Below, one piece after another: positions 15,291 through 22,522 of a stretch of 64,000 nucleotides of DNA. How positions within the stretch are numbered: the first letter of the stretch is position 1; each line of letters begins with the position of its first letter. The notes beneath the pieces were generated by a model that saw only the letters and a program-made list of their open reading frames with translations, did no database searches and had not been told where the DNA came from. This DNA comes from Flavobacterium sp. IMCC34852 (GTDB taxonomy: Bacteria; Bacteroidota; Bacteroidia; Flavobacteriales; Flavobacteriaceae). Location: NCBI RefSeq assembly GCF_030643905.1, contig NZ_CP121446.1, positions 1,736,001 to 1,800,000 on the forward strand, in the 5' to 3' direction. The position numbers were made by a program, and so were the translations under genes.

Positions 15291-15347
15291 GGGACTAGGG
15301 AAGAAGGATAAGGGAAAAGTTTCTTTCTTTTCCCTTTAGACTTATCC
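15291..15347. repeat. Back-to-back heptamer arrays (GGGATAA / TTATCCC)
   Basis: Purine units (GGGACTA, GGGAAGA, AGGATAA, GGGAAAA at 15291-15318) face pyrimidine units (TTTTCCC, TTATCCC) a few bases later, making an inverted pair. The last unit overlaps the stop of the permease gene, whose final codons read AAG GGA TAA. The same pair, with a gene between the arms, brackets 20822-21175. Confidence 0.6.
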
Positions 15348-17015
15348 CTTATTAAGTTTACTGTTCTTATATCCGTAAATAAAGTAGAAGAATAACCCAA
15401 TAACCAACCAAATCCCAAACCACTGCCAGTTAGAAACCGCCATTCCGGTTAGTAAATAACAGCAAGAGATGAGTCCGAGTAATGGTATGAGCGATAAGTT
15501 TTTAAGGAAAGCCAATACCGCCATTACAATACATAGTATTATAAACACTACCATTGGCGCATTCTCAGCAAAAAAGTTATCGGAATAGCTAAAAGTATTC
15601 GGGAAGAAAGTCGGTAAAAAGTATTGTACCGCACCAAAAGCACCCAAACAAATTAAAGGGAAAATGTACTTCGAATTGATATACGGAATTCGGAATTTAC
15701 CTTTAGTCGCGCGTTCGGCCAATTCGGCTTCGCTTTGTGGAGACAACATTAATACACCGCCACAAACCAATACGAAGGCAAACAAAGTTCCGATGCTCGT
15801 AAAGTCGAGGACAAAGTTTTCATCCGTAAAGAAAATCGGAATCCCCACAACCAATCCGGTTACTATGGTTGCGAATCCGGGTGTTTTGTGTTTAGGATGT
15901 ATTTCGGCAAATTTCTTGGGCATTAATCCGTCACGACTCATGGTCATCCAAATTCGAGGTTGTCCCATTTGGAAAACTAACATTACACTAGTCATAGCCA
16001 CTACAGCCGCAATCGAAACAATGAACAACATCCATTTTACGCCTTTTAGCGCAAAGATTTCAGCCAATGGATCGCTTACACCGAGTAAGTCGTATTTTAC
16101 CATACCGGTTAAAACCAAAGCTAAAATGATATAAACAATTGTACAAATTACCAACGAATAAATCATCCCGCGTGGTAAATCGCGTTGTGGGTTTTTGCTT
16201 TCTTCGGCTAAAGTCGATACAGCATCAAAACCAATATAAGCAAAGAACACAGCCGAAACACCGGCCATTACACCGCCAAAACCATTCGGCATAAACGGCG
16301 TCCAATTGTCGATATCCACATACATGGCGCCAACAATAATGACCAAAAGAATGATGGCTAATTTGATGTACACCATGGCATTACTGAAGTTTTTAGATTC
16401 TTTGGTGCCTTTGTAAACCAAATAGGTTATCAGCACATTAATCACTACTGCGGGTAAATCAAAAATGATTCTCAGTCCGCCAAGCGTTGGAGCCGTATTC
16501 CAAGCGGTTAAGCCTTCTCCGGGTTTGTTGGCCAGCAAAGCATCTTGGGCCGATTTGTAGTTTATGGTCAGCCATTCGGGTAAATGCAAATGGAAGCTTT
16601 CGAGTAAGTTGGTGAAATAACCACTCCAGGAAAAAGCAATGTAAATGTTTCCGATAGAGTATTCCATCAATAGCGCCCAACCGATTATCCAGGCAAACAA
16701 TTCGCCAAAAGACACATAGGCATAAGTGTAAGCACTGCCTGAAACCGGTACACGGGAGGCAAATTCGGCATAGCACATAGCAGTGAAACCGCAGGCAATC
16801 GCACAAATGATGTACAAGAAAACCACACCCGGACCGCCTGAAAAGCAAGCATTACCAATAGCGCTAAAGGTTCCGCCACCAATGATGGCCGCTATACCGA
16901 AGAAGGTTAAATCTTTTACAGTAAGTACTTTATTTAAACCCGAATGTTCTCCGTCGCCACCTTCTTTAAGAATTACTGACGTCGATTTTTTTCGGAACAG
17001 ATTGGATAATGACAT
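15342..17015 (-). CDS. APC-family amino acid permease
   Basis: The 557-residue inner-membrane transporter has 12 or more predicted helices. The N-terminal signature LTFFGIAAIIGGGTFSAIGN carries the glycine-rich unwound helix that binds the substrate amino and carboxyl groups in the APC superfamily. GPGVVFLYIICAIACGFTAM and YAEFASRVPVSGSAYTYAYV are also typical. The segment FFAYIGFDAVSTLAEESKNP is characteristic of the cationic amino acid transporter (CAT) subgroup. A TATATTTG -7 box lies 31 bp upstream of the start. The last codons are written by a heptamer repeat. The substrate is probably an amino acid, but which one cannot be told. Confidence 0.9.
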   Translation of the reverse strand: MSLSNLFRKKSTSVILKEGGDGEHSGLNKVLTVKDLTFFGIAAIIGGGTFSAIGNACFSGGPGVVFLYIICAIACGFTAMCYAEFASRVPVSGSAYTYAYVSFGELFAWIIGWALLMEYSIGNIYIAFSWSGYFTNLLESFHLHLPEWLTINYKSAQDALLANKPGEGLTAWNTAPTLGGLRIIFDLPAVVINVLITYLVYKGTKESKNFSNAMVYIKLAIILLVIIVGAMYVDIDNWTPFMPNGFGGVMAGVSAVFFAYIGFDAVSTLAEESKNPQRDLPRGMIYSLVICTIVYIILALVLTGMVKYDLLGVSDPLAEIFALKGVKWMLFIVSIAAVVAMTSVMLVFQMGQPRIWMTMSRDGLMPKKFAEIHPKHKTPGFATIVTGLVVGIPIFFTDENFVLDFTSIGTLFAFVLVCGGVLMLSPQSEAELAERATKGKFRIPYINSKYIFPLICLGAFGAVQYFLPTFFPNTFSYSDNFFAENAPMVVFIILCIVMAVLAFLKNLSLIPLLGLISCCYLLTGMAVSNWQWFGIWLVIGLFFYFIYGYKNSKLNKG

Positions 17016-17045
17016 GGTTTTATCAAGGTTATGTTAAGTAAAAAA

Positions 17046-17053
17046 CAAATATA
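17046..17053 (-). promoter_or_regulatory. -7 promoter box for the permease gene
   Basis: TATATTTG on the minus strand is a perfect match to the Bacteroidota -7 consensus TAnnTTTG, 31 bp upstream of the ATG at 17015. No TTG at the usual spacing was seen. Confidence 0.45.
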
Positions 17054-17187
17054 AGATAAGATAACAAAAATCATGTTTTTAATCTGAATTTTTAAATACG
17101 TTTGTCTTGAATTTTGGTCAAAGTATGAGATGTTAACCCATTTAAAAAATATAATCAAAGGTGCTTTTTTTAATGCTAGTAACAGAG

Positions 17188-17195
17188 TACTTTTG
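17188..17195 (+). promoter_or_regulatory. -7 promoter box for the peroxiredoxin gene
   Basis: TACTTTTG matches TAnnTTTG exactly, 37 bp upstream of the ATG at 17233. The region around -33 is T-rich without a clear TTG. Confidence 0.5.
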
Positions 17196-17232
17196 CACCA
17201 CGAAAAAAAATAACATTTAAACCATACACATT

Positions 17233-17868
17233 ATGTCATTAGTAGGTAAAAAATTCCCCAACATTACTGTAGATGCCATCTCTCACAAGGGAGAAAATCT
17301 GAGAATCAACGTGCTTGAAGAAGCCACCAAAAACAACAAGAAAGTACTTTTATTTTGGTACCCGAAAGACTTTACTTTCGTATGTCCGACGGAATTACAC
17401 GCTTTTCAAACTGCTTTAGTTGAGTTCGAAAACAGAAATACTATCGTAATCGGTGCTTCTTGTGATACCAATGAAGTGCACTTTGCTTGGTTAAATACGG
17501 CTAAAAATAACGGCGGAATTGAAGGAATAACTTATCCGTTATTGGCTGATACCACCAGAAATTTATCCGCTGCTTTAGATATTTTAGACGCGGAATGGGT
17601 TTATGATGCCGAGTTGAACGATGAAATATTAGAAGGTTCCAATGTGACTTTCAGAGCGACTTACCTAATTGACGAAACTGGTAAAATTTTCCACGAAAGT
17701 GTAAACGATATGCCATTAGGAAGAAACGTAAACGAGTATTTGAGATTAATTGATGCTTATGCGCATGTACAAACTGTTGGTGAAGTTTGTCCGGCCAACT
17801 GGCAAAAAGGAGAAGACGCTATGACTGCTGACCGTTTAAGTACTGCTGCTTATTTAAGTCAAAACTAG
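17233..17868 (+). CDS. 2-Cys peroxiredoxin (AhpC/Prx1 type)
   Basis: The 211-residue cytoplasmic enzyme reduces hydrogen peroxide and organic peroxides. The peroxidatic Cys51 is in FTFVCPTELHAF, and the resolving Cys186 is in VGEVCPANWQKG, the pattern of typical 2-Cys peroxiredoxins of the AhpC/Prx1 class. The C-terminus YLSQN is short, and the GGLG motif of peroxide-sensitive forms is replaced by GGIEG. No AhpF gene is adjacent, so a thioredoxin or another reductase is the likely electron donor. It is a single gene with its own -7 box and a strong terminator shared with the convergent DoxX gene. Confidence 0.9.
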   Translation: MSLVGKKFPNITVDAISHKGENLRINVLEEATKNNKKVLLFWYPKDFTFVCPTELHAFQTALVEFENRNTIVIGASCDTNEVHFAWLNTAKNNGGIEGITYPLLADTTRNLSAALDILDAEWVYDAELNDEILEGSNVTFRATYLIDETGKIFHESVNDMPLGRNVNEYLRLIDAYAHVQTVGEVCPANWQKGEDAMTADRLSTAAYLSQN

Positions 17869-17887
17869 TTAGCCATTGAATGATAAC

Positions 17888-17918
17888 AAAAACGTCCCGA
17901 TTATCGGGACGTTTTTTT
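17888..17918. terminator. Bidirectional rho-independent terminator
   Basis: Perfect 10-bp stem AACGTCCCGA / TCGGGACGTT with a TTA loop, flanked by A-run and T-run, between the convergent peroxiredoxin and DoxX genes. Confidence 0.9.
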
Positions 17919-18291
17919 ATGGTGTGAAGACTGTTTTGTAATTATCCCAATAGCGCCAAATTAAGAACAGATTCCCTAAGAAAAGGGCTGCTGCAATCGG
18001 CAATTTTTCGGGTGACATGAAATAATTGATTAATAAGATATTCAACGTAACCGGCAAAACAACAATATTCGCCAAAGTTACATATCTACCTATGACAAAT
18101 GCCAAACCGCATAACAATTCAACTCCTTTGGCTAAAGGAATCAAATAAACAGAAGCTACTAAACCGGTGTTGAAAGCTTTAAAATTTCCGGTGGCTTCGG
18201 TTTCGGGTGCTAATTTCAAAAAGAAACTGATTGAGGCAAACAATAAAAATAATCCAATAAGTACTCGAATAATAAGGGTAGCGATTTTCAT
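17917..18291 (-). CDS. DoxX/MauE-like membrane protein
   Basis: The 124-residue protein has four transmembrane helices: ATLIIRVLIGLFLLFASISF, VYLIPLAKGVELLCGLAFV, YVTLANIVVLPVTLNILLI and AALFLGNLFLIW. The Arg in IIRVLIGLF and the Gly/Glu in AKGVELLCG are usual in the DoxX family, members of which support membrane redox reactions or act as quinone-linked partners. The role here is not known. The gene is single, ends on the terminator shared with the peroxiredoxin gene, and starts at ATG 18291. Confidence 0.8.
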   Translation of the reverse strand: MKIATLIIRVLIGLFLLFASISFFLKLAPETEATGNFKAFNTGLVASVYLIPLAKGVELLCGLAFVIGRYVTLANIVVLPVTLNILLINYFMSPEKLPIAAALFLGNLFLIWRYWDNYKTVFTP

Positions 18292-18387
18292 AAATGTTGA
18301 AGTTTTTTGGTTGGTCTATCAAAGTTAAACAAAAAAATACCAAAAGCCAAACTAATGGTATTTATTTAAAAGTCAATTGACTAAGGT

Positions 18388-19284
18388 CTATTTCTTAATA
18401 AATCGCTTGTATCCGAGATAGCCTAAACCTCCAATTAAAATCAATGCCCAAAGTTGGGTCACAAAAGCAATAATTCCCTCTAACATAAACCAGCCTGTTT
18501 TTAAACTGTCCCAAATTTGCAAACCAATATGCGGTCGATAGGCATTGCTGTTTTTCTCGTTGAATACCAATTCCTTTTTCACCGTTTCTCTTTGGTACAA
18601 ATACAAAGTCACCGTGCTGAAATTTACCTGATCTTCTAACGATAAATTTTTAATGATTTGCTCATCGCTTTCGGTTTCGCGGTCGAGCACTTTGTCCTCG
18701 GCGTTGGTAATGTCGTTGATCTTTTTGCCTTTGGAATCAATGCCTTTTTCCAAACGTTGCTGGCTTTTGGTCAACCGTTTTTGCGCCAGTTTATTCGATA
18801 ACAATTGCAAAGCCACATCATCCGCTTTGATCAATCGACTGTCGAGGAAATCAACTTCTTTCGCTAAGGAAGTCAATACCGTGTCCAATTGCGTATTCGG
18901 AACGCGAAGGGTAATGGTGTTGTCAACGGTATATTTGGTCGTTTCCAAAATGCTGTCCTGACTTACCTGAGTTTCGTCGTGTTCGTTGACCGTGCTTTTT
19001 AAATCAGTAAAAGTGACAAAACCACCGTGTTTGCTAACGATGCTTTCAATGGCATAAGTCGATTTGGCTACGTTTTTAACCTTGAATTTTAAATCGGCTG
19101 TTCGGACAAACTTTCGGTTAGATTCTTTTTTTTCAACCGCAGCGTTAGAAGAAGTGCTTACAGCAGTTGTGTCGGCGGCAACATTCATTTCTGTTGCGGT
19201 ATTATCTTCCGCTTCCGCTTGTTTGCACGCAAAGGCAATTCCTAATAGTAGTAATGCCAAACTTAGTTTTGATAAGTGTTTCAT
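18388..19284 (-). CDS. DUF4349 lipoprotein
   Basis: The 298-residue protein has a lipobox (LLLGIAFAC, Cys at residue 20), an acidic/Ala-Thr linker to about residue 55, and then a DUF4349 domain starting FVRTADLKFKVKNVAKSTYA. A long helical section with IDSKGKKINDITNAEDKVLDR follows, and one C-terminal transmembrane helix (LWALILIGGLGYLGYKRF). It is therefore anchored both by lipid and by a C-terminal helix. The family is common in Gram-negative and Gram-positive bacteria but its function is not established. The gene is single and diverges from pabB. Confidence 0.85.
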   Translation of the reverse strand: MKHLSKLSLALLLLGIAFACKQAEAEDNTATEMNVAADTTAVSTSSNAAVEKKESNRKFVRTADLKFKVKNVAKSTYAIESIVSKHGGFVTFTDLKSTVNEHDETQVSQDSILETTKYTVDNTITLRVPNTQLDTVLTSLAKEVDFLDSRLIKADDVALQLLSNKLAQKRLTKSQQRLEKGIDSKGKKINDITNAEDKVLDRETESDEQIIKNLSLEDQVNFSTVTLYLYQRETVKKELVFNEKNSNAYRPHIGLQIWDSLKTGWFMLEGIIAFVTQLWALILIGGLGYLGYKRFIKK

Positions 19285-19499
19285 GTTTCATTCATTTTAA
19301 TTAGTTATTAATAGTTACAATTCCAATACGTATTATTTTTTGAGCAGGTCGGAGTAGTTTTCTATCAATAGCTTTAAATGAATTACTGGTTAAACGTTAT
19401 TTTTAGTCCTACTAAAAAGCGTGCCAAATTTTCGCCTTTGTTCGTTCGTTCCGAGAATTATTTTTATCGTAATTTTGAAAGCCATTAAAAAAAGTTTCC

Positions 19500-20783
19500 T
19501 TGAGAACTATTATTACCCAAAGAATTGAACAGATCGATACTTTTAAGAGCCAATTATTGGCTTGGTCACAACAGTTTCGAGAAGTAGTTTTTTTGGATTC
19601 CAATGATTATCAGCAAAAGTATTCAAGCTATGATTGTGTCTTAGCTGTTGATGCTTTTACTTCAATAAAAACAGACCATCACAACGCTTTTGAAGAGGTA
19701 AAACAATACCAACAACAAACCAAAGATTGGTTGTTCGGTTATTTGTCTTATGATTTAAAAAATGATACGGAAGCCTTGCAATCCAATAATTTTGACGGTT
19801 TAGATTTTCCGGATTTATTTTTTTTTCAACCCAAAAAATTATTTTTGTTAAAAGGCGATGAAGTAAGCATTCATTACCTCCGAATGTGTGATGATGAAAT
19901 GGAATCTGATATCGAAGAAATCCTAACTTACCAACAACCGACAACCGACAACCGACAACCCAAAATAGAACAACGCATCTCCAAAGAAAGCTACATCGCC
20001 AAAGTCACCGAAATGCTTTCCCACATTCACCGCGGCGATATTTACGAAGCCAATTTTTGTATGGAGTTTTATGCCGAAAACGCTAAGATTGACACGTTAG
20101 CCATATATCAAAAACTAAATAACATCTCGCATCCGCCATTTGCCGCTTATTTTAAAAACAACCACCAATATTTGCTTTGCGCTTCACCCGAACGTTATTT
20201 GCGTAAAGAAGCTGATAAAGTTATTTCCCAACCCATAAAAGGCACAGCCAAGCGTTATGCGGAAAAAGATTTAGACGAAAAATCAAAAACCGATTTGGCC
20301 CAAAACCCAAAAGAACGCTCGGAAAACATTATGATAGTCGATTTAGTCCGAAACGATTTATCACACACCGCCACCAAAGGTTCGGTTGCCGTAGAAGAGC
20401 TTTGTGGTATTTATTCTTTTGAGCAAGTGCATCAAATGATTTCGACTTTGGTTTCGACTGTTGATCATTCAATGTCGCCTGTAGAAATCCTCCGAACGAC
20501 TTTCCCTATGGGCAGCATGACAGGTGCACCCAAAATCTCCGCCATGAAAATCATCGAAGAACTGGAAGAAACCAAACGCGGTTTATACAGCGGTGCCGTT
20601 GGCTATTTTACCCCAAATAACGATTTCGATTTCAATGTCGTTATCCGAAGCATTTTATACAATTCCAAAAACGAATATTTGTCTTTTTCCGTTGGTAGCG
20701 CCATTACTTCGCAAGCAGTTCCTGAACAAGAGTACGAAGAGTGTTTGCTGAAAGCCAAAGCGATGTTTGAGGTTTTGAGTTAA
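19500..20783 (+). CDS. pabB: Aminodeoxychorismate synthase component I
   Basis: The 427-residue chorismate-binding enzyme makes 4-amino-4-deoxychorismate from chorismate and ammonia for folate synthesis. The motif SQPIKGTAKR contains the Lys that separates PabB (PIKGT) from TrpE (PIAGT). Further conserved parts are ENIMIVDLVRNDLS, TTFPMGSMTGAPK and VVIRSILY. The start is TTG at 19500; no in-frame ATG lies nearby and the length is normal from this start. The glutaminase subunit gene (pabA) is not adjacent. Four copies of ACAACCG (19934-19961) sit inside the frame at QQPTTDNRQPK. Confidence 0.9.
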   Translation: MRTIITQRIEQIDTFKSQLLAWSQQFREVVFLDSNDYQQKYSSYDCVLAVDAFTSIKTDHHNAFEEVKQYQQQTKDWLFGYLSYDLKNDTEALQSNNFDGLDFPDLFFFQPKKLFLLKGDEVSIHYLRMCDDEMESDIEEILTYQQPTTDNRQPKIEQRISKESYIAKVTEMLSHIHRGDIYEANFCMEFYAENAKIDTLAIYQKLNNISHPPFAAYFKNNHQYLLCASPERYLRKEADKVISQPIKGTAKRYAEKDLDEKSKTDLAQNPKERSENIMIVDLVRNDLSHTATKGSVAVEELCGIYSFEQVHQMISTLVSTVDHSMSPVEILRTTFPMGSMTGAPKISAMKIIEELEETKRGLYSGAVGYFTPNNDFDFNVVIRSILYNSKNEYLSFSVGSAITSQAVPEQEYEECLLKAKAMFEVLS

Positions 20784-20811
20784 GGGATAAGGGAAAAGGG
20801 AAAAGTTTTAA
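20777..20811. repeat. Left heptamer array (GGGATAA/GGGAAAA)
   Basis: Units GAGTTAA, GGGATAA, GGGAAAA, GGGAAAA and GTTTTAA at the end of pabB. It is in inverted orientation to the array at 21177-21204 on the other side of the four-helix-bundle gene. Confidence 0.7.
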
Positions 20812-20821
20812 ATTTAGAGAT

Positions 20822-21175
20822 ATGACAAGTTATAGAGATTTAATTGTTTGGCAGAAATCGATGAGTTTGGTAACATTGATTTATAAATTGGTTGCTGACT
20901 TACCGGTGAATGAAAAGTATGGATTGATTCCACAAATTAAGAGAAGTGCGATTTCTATTCCTTCCAATATTGCTGAAGGTTACGGAAGAAATTATAGAAA
21001 AGATTATTCGAGATTTTTACAAATTGCTCGTGGTTCATTATTTGAAAACCAAACTCAATTGGAAATAGCTGTTAATTTAGATTTTGTAAAGGTTAATGAT
21101 TTAGAAGAAATCAAAGAACTTTCCGTTGAAGTCGAAAAAATGTTAAATTCGTTGATTAAAAAGCTAGAGGAATAA
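20822..21175 (+). CDS. Four-helix-bundle protein (23S rRNA intervening-sequence / Avd family)
   Basis: The 117-residue protein belongs to the family first seen in 23S rRNA intervening sequences and related to the diversity-generating retroelement accessory protein Avd. Its signatures are YRDLIVWQKSMSLV, IPQIKRSAISIPSNIAEGYGR and YSRFLQIARGSLFENQTQLEIA. Members form helical bundle oligomers; the cellular role is unknown. There is no rRNA gene and no reverse transcriptase in the window. The gene is wedged between pabB and tilS and is bracketed by inverted heptamer arrays, which suggests it came in as a unit. The ATG at 20822 follows 10 bp after the left array. Confidence 0.9.
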   Translation: MTSYRDLIVWQKSMSLVTLIYKLVADLPVNEKYGLIPQIKRSAISIPSNIAEGYGRNYRKDYSRFLQIARGSLFENQTQLEIAVNLDFVKVNDLEEIKELSVEVEKMLNSLIKKLEE

Positions 21176-21176
21176 C

Positions 21177-21204
21177 TTATCCCTTTTCCCTAATCCCTTT
21201 TGAC
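21177..21204. repeat. Right heptamer array (TTATCCC/TTTTCCC)
   Basis: Units TTATCCC, TTTTCCC, TAATCCC, TTTTGAC start one base after the stop of the four-helix-bundle gene, ending 7 bp before tilS. It is the reverse complement of the left array type. Confidence 0.7.
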
Positions 21205-21211
21205 TTAAAAT

Positions 21212-22522
21212 ATGCTATCAAAATTCCAAAACCACATCGATACAAACCTTCCTTTTCTAAAGGGAAAGAAATTGCTATTAGCTACAAGCGGTGGTATTGA
21301 CAGCATGGTTTTGGTAAATCTTTGTTGTCAATCTAAACTTGATTTTGCCGTAGCACATTGTAATTTCCAATTGCGTGGAGAAGAAAGTAACGAAGACGAA
21401 AATTTTGTAAAATCTCAAGCAGAAAAATTACAAATTCCAATATTCATTCAAAGATTCGACACCAAAGCTTTCGCCGAACAAAACAAGCTTTCCATTCAAG
21501 TGGTCGCTCGAAACCTTCGTTATGAGTGGTTTTACACACTTTTAGCCAACCATAATTTTGATTACATCCTAACGGCGCATCATCTCGATGACAGTTTGGA
21601 AACCTTTTTAATCAATTTTACACGTGGTTCAGGAATTGAGGGTTTGACGGGAATTCCCGAGCAAAACGATAAAATTGTTCGGCCTTTATTAGCCTTTTCG
21701 AGAAATGACATTGAAGCTTTCGCCAAAGAAAATCTAATCACTTGGCGTGAAGACAGTAGCAATGCCTCGGATAAATATTTGCGTAATAAATTGCGCCACG
21801 ATGTGATTCCGATTCTGAAAGAACTGAATCCGAGTTTGTTGTCGTCTTTTGAAAATACGATTACGCATTTGAAACAAACCCAATCATTGGCACAAGATGC
21901 GGCTAATAATTTGTACCAAAAAGTAGTCAGTGAAGAAGAGAACCACACGGTTATTGACATACCCAACTTGCTTAAATACCGAAATTACAAAGCCTATTTG
22001 TTCGAATGGCTGCAACCTTTTGGCTTTGCCGATTGGTCTTCGGTTTATGATTTAATCAAGGCCCAATCCGGGAAGCAAGTTTTGTCAAACACGCACATTC
22101 TCTTGAAAAACAGGGATTCTTTGTTGTTATTCCCAAAGCAAAATACCACAAGCGATGAAATGTTTTGGATTCAAAAAGGGCAAACCGAAGTTAAAATTCC
22201 CTTAAAACTTAGCTTTTGTAACGTAAGTGACATTTCACTTCAATCAACTAATGTTATCTTTGTCGATGAAGATTTGTTACAATTTCCTTTAACGCTTCGC
22301 CGTTGGCAAGAAGGAGATATTTTTCAACCCTTTGGCATGACCGGGAAAAAGAAATTGAGCAAGTATTTCAAAGATGAAAAGTTCTCTTTGCCGGAGAAAG
22401 CCAATATTTGGTTGCTCTGTTCCGATGATAAAATCGTTTGGATAGTAGGGAAAAGACAAGATGAACGGTTTAAAATAACAGCAAACACAACTAAAATTTT
22501 AAAAATAAACTACACTAACTAA
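21212..22522 (+). CDS. tilS: tRNA(Ile)-lysidine synthetase
   Basis: The 436-residue enzyme changes cytidine 34 of the CAU-anticodon tRNA(Ile) to lysidine using ATP and lysine, so that AUA is read as isoleucine. The PP-loop SGGIDSM follows LLLATSGG near residue 25. Other N-type ATPase signatures are VAHCNFQLRGEES and TAHHLDDSLETFLINFTRGSG. The C-terminal region has RRWQEGDIFQPFGMTGKKKLSKYF, the TilS tRNA-binding domain. It is an essential gene. Its stop overlaps the dsbD start by one base (TAATG), so the two are co-translated. Confidence 0.95.
   Translation: MLSKFQNHIDTNLPFLKGKKLLLATSGGIDSMVLVNLCCQSKLDFAVAHCNFQLRGEESNEDENFVKSQAEKLQIPIFIQRFDTKAFAEQNKLSIQVVARNLRYEWFYTLLANHNFDYILTAHHLDDSLETFLINFTRGSGIEGLTGIPEQNDKIVRPLLAFSRNDIEAFAKENLITWREDSSNASDKYLRNKLRHDVIPILKELNPSLLSSFENTITHLKQTQSLAQDAANNLYQKVVSEEENHTVIDIPNLLKYRNYKAYLFEWLQPFGFADWSSVYDLIKAQSGKQVLSNTHILLKNRDSLLLFPKQNTTSDEMFWIQKGQTEVKIPLKLSFCNVSDISLQSTNVIFVDEDLLQFPLTLRRWQEGDIFQPFGMTGKKKLSKYFKDEKFSLPEKANIWLLCSDDKIVWIVGKRQDERFKITANTTKILKINYTN

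Noticed and set aside
15342..17015. Possible frameshift at the permease C-terminus because it ends within a heptamer repeat
   Set aside because: The frame is intact over 557 codons, and the tail (NSKLNKG) is of normal length for the family.
20822..21175. Possible diversity-generating retroelement because the protein belongs to the Avd-related family
   Set aside because: There is no reverse transcriptase, template repeat or variable repeat nearby.
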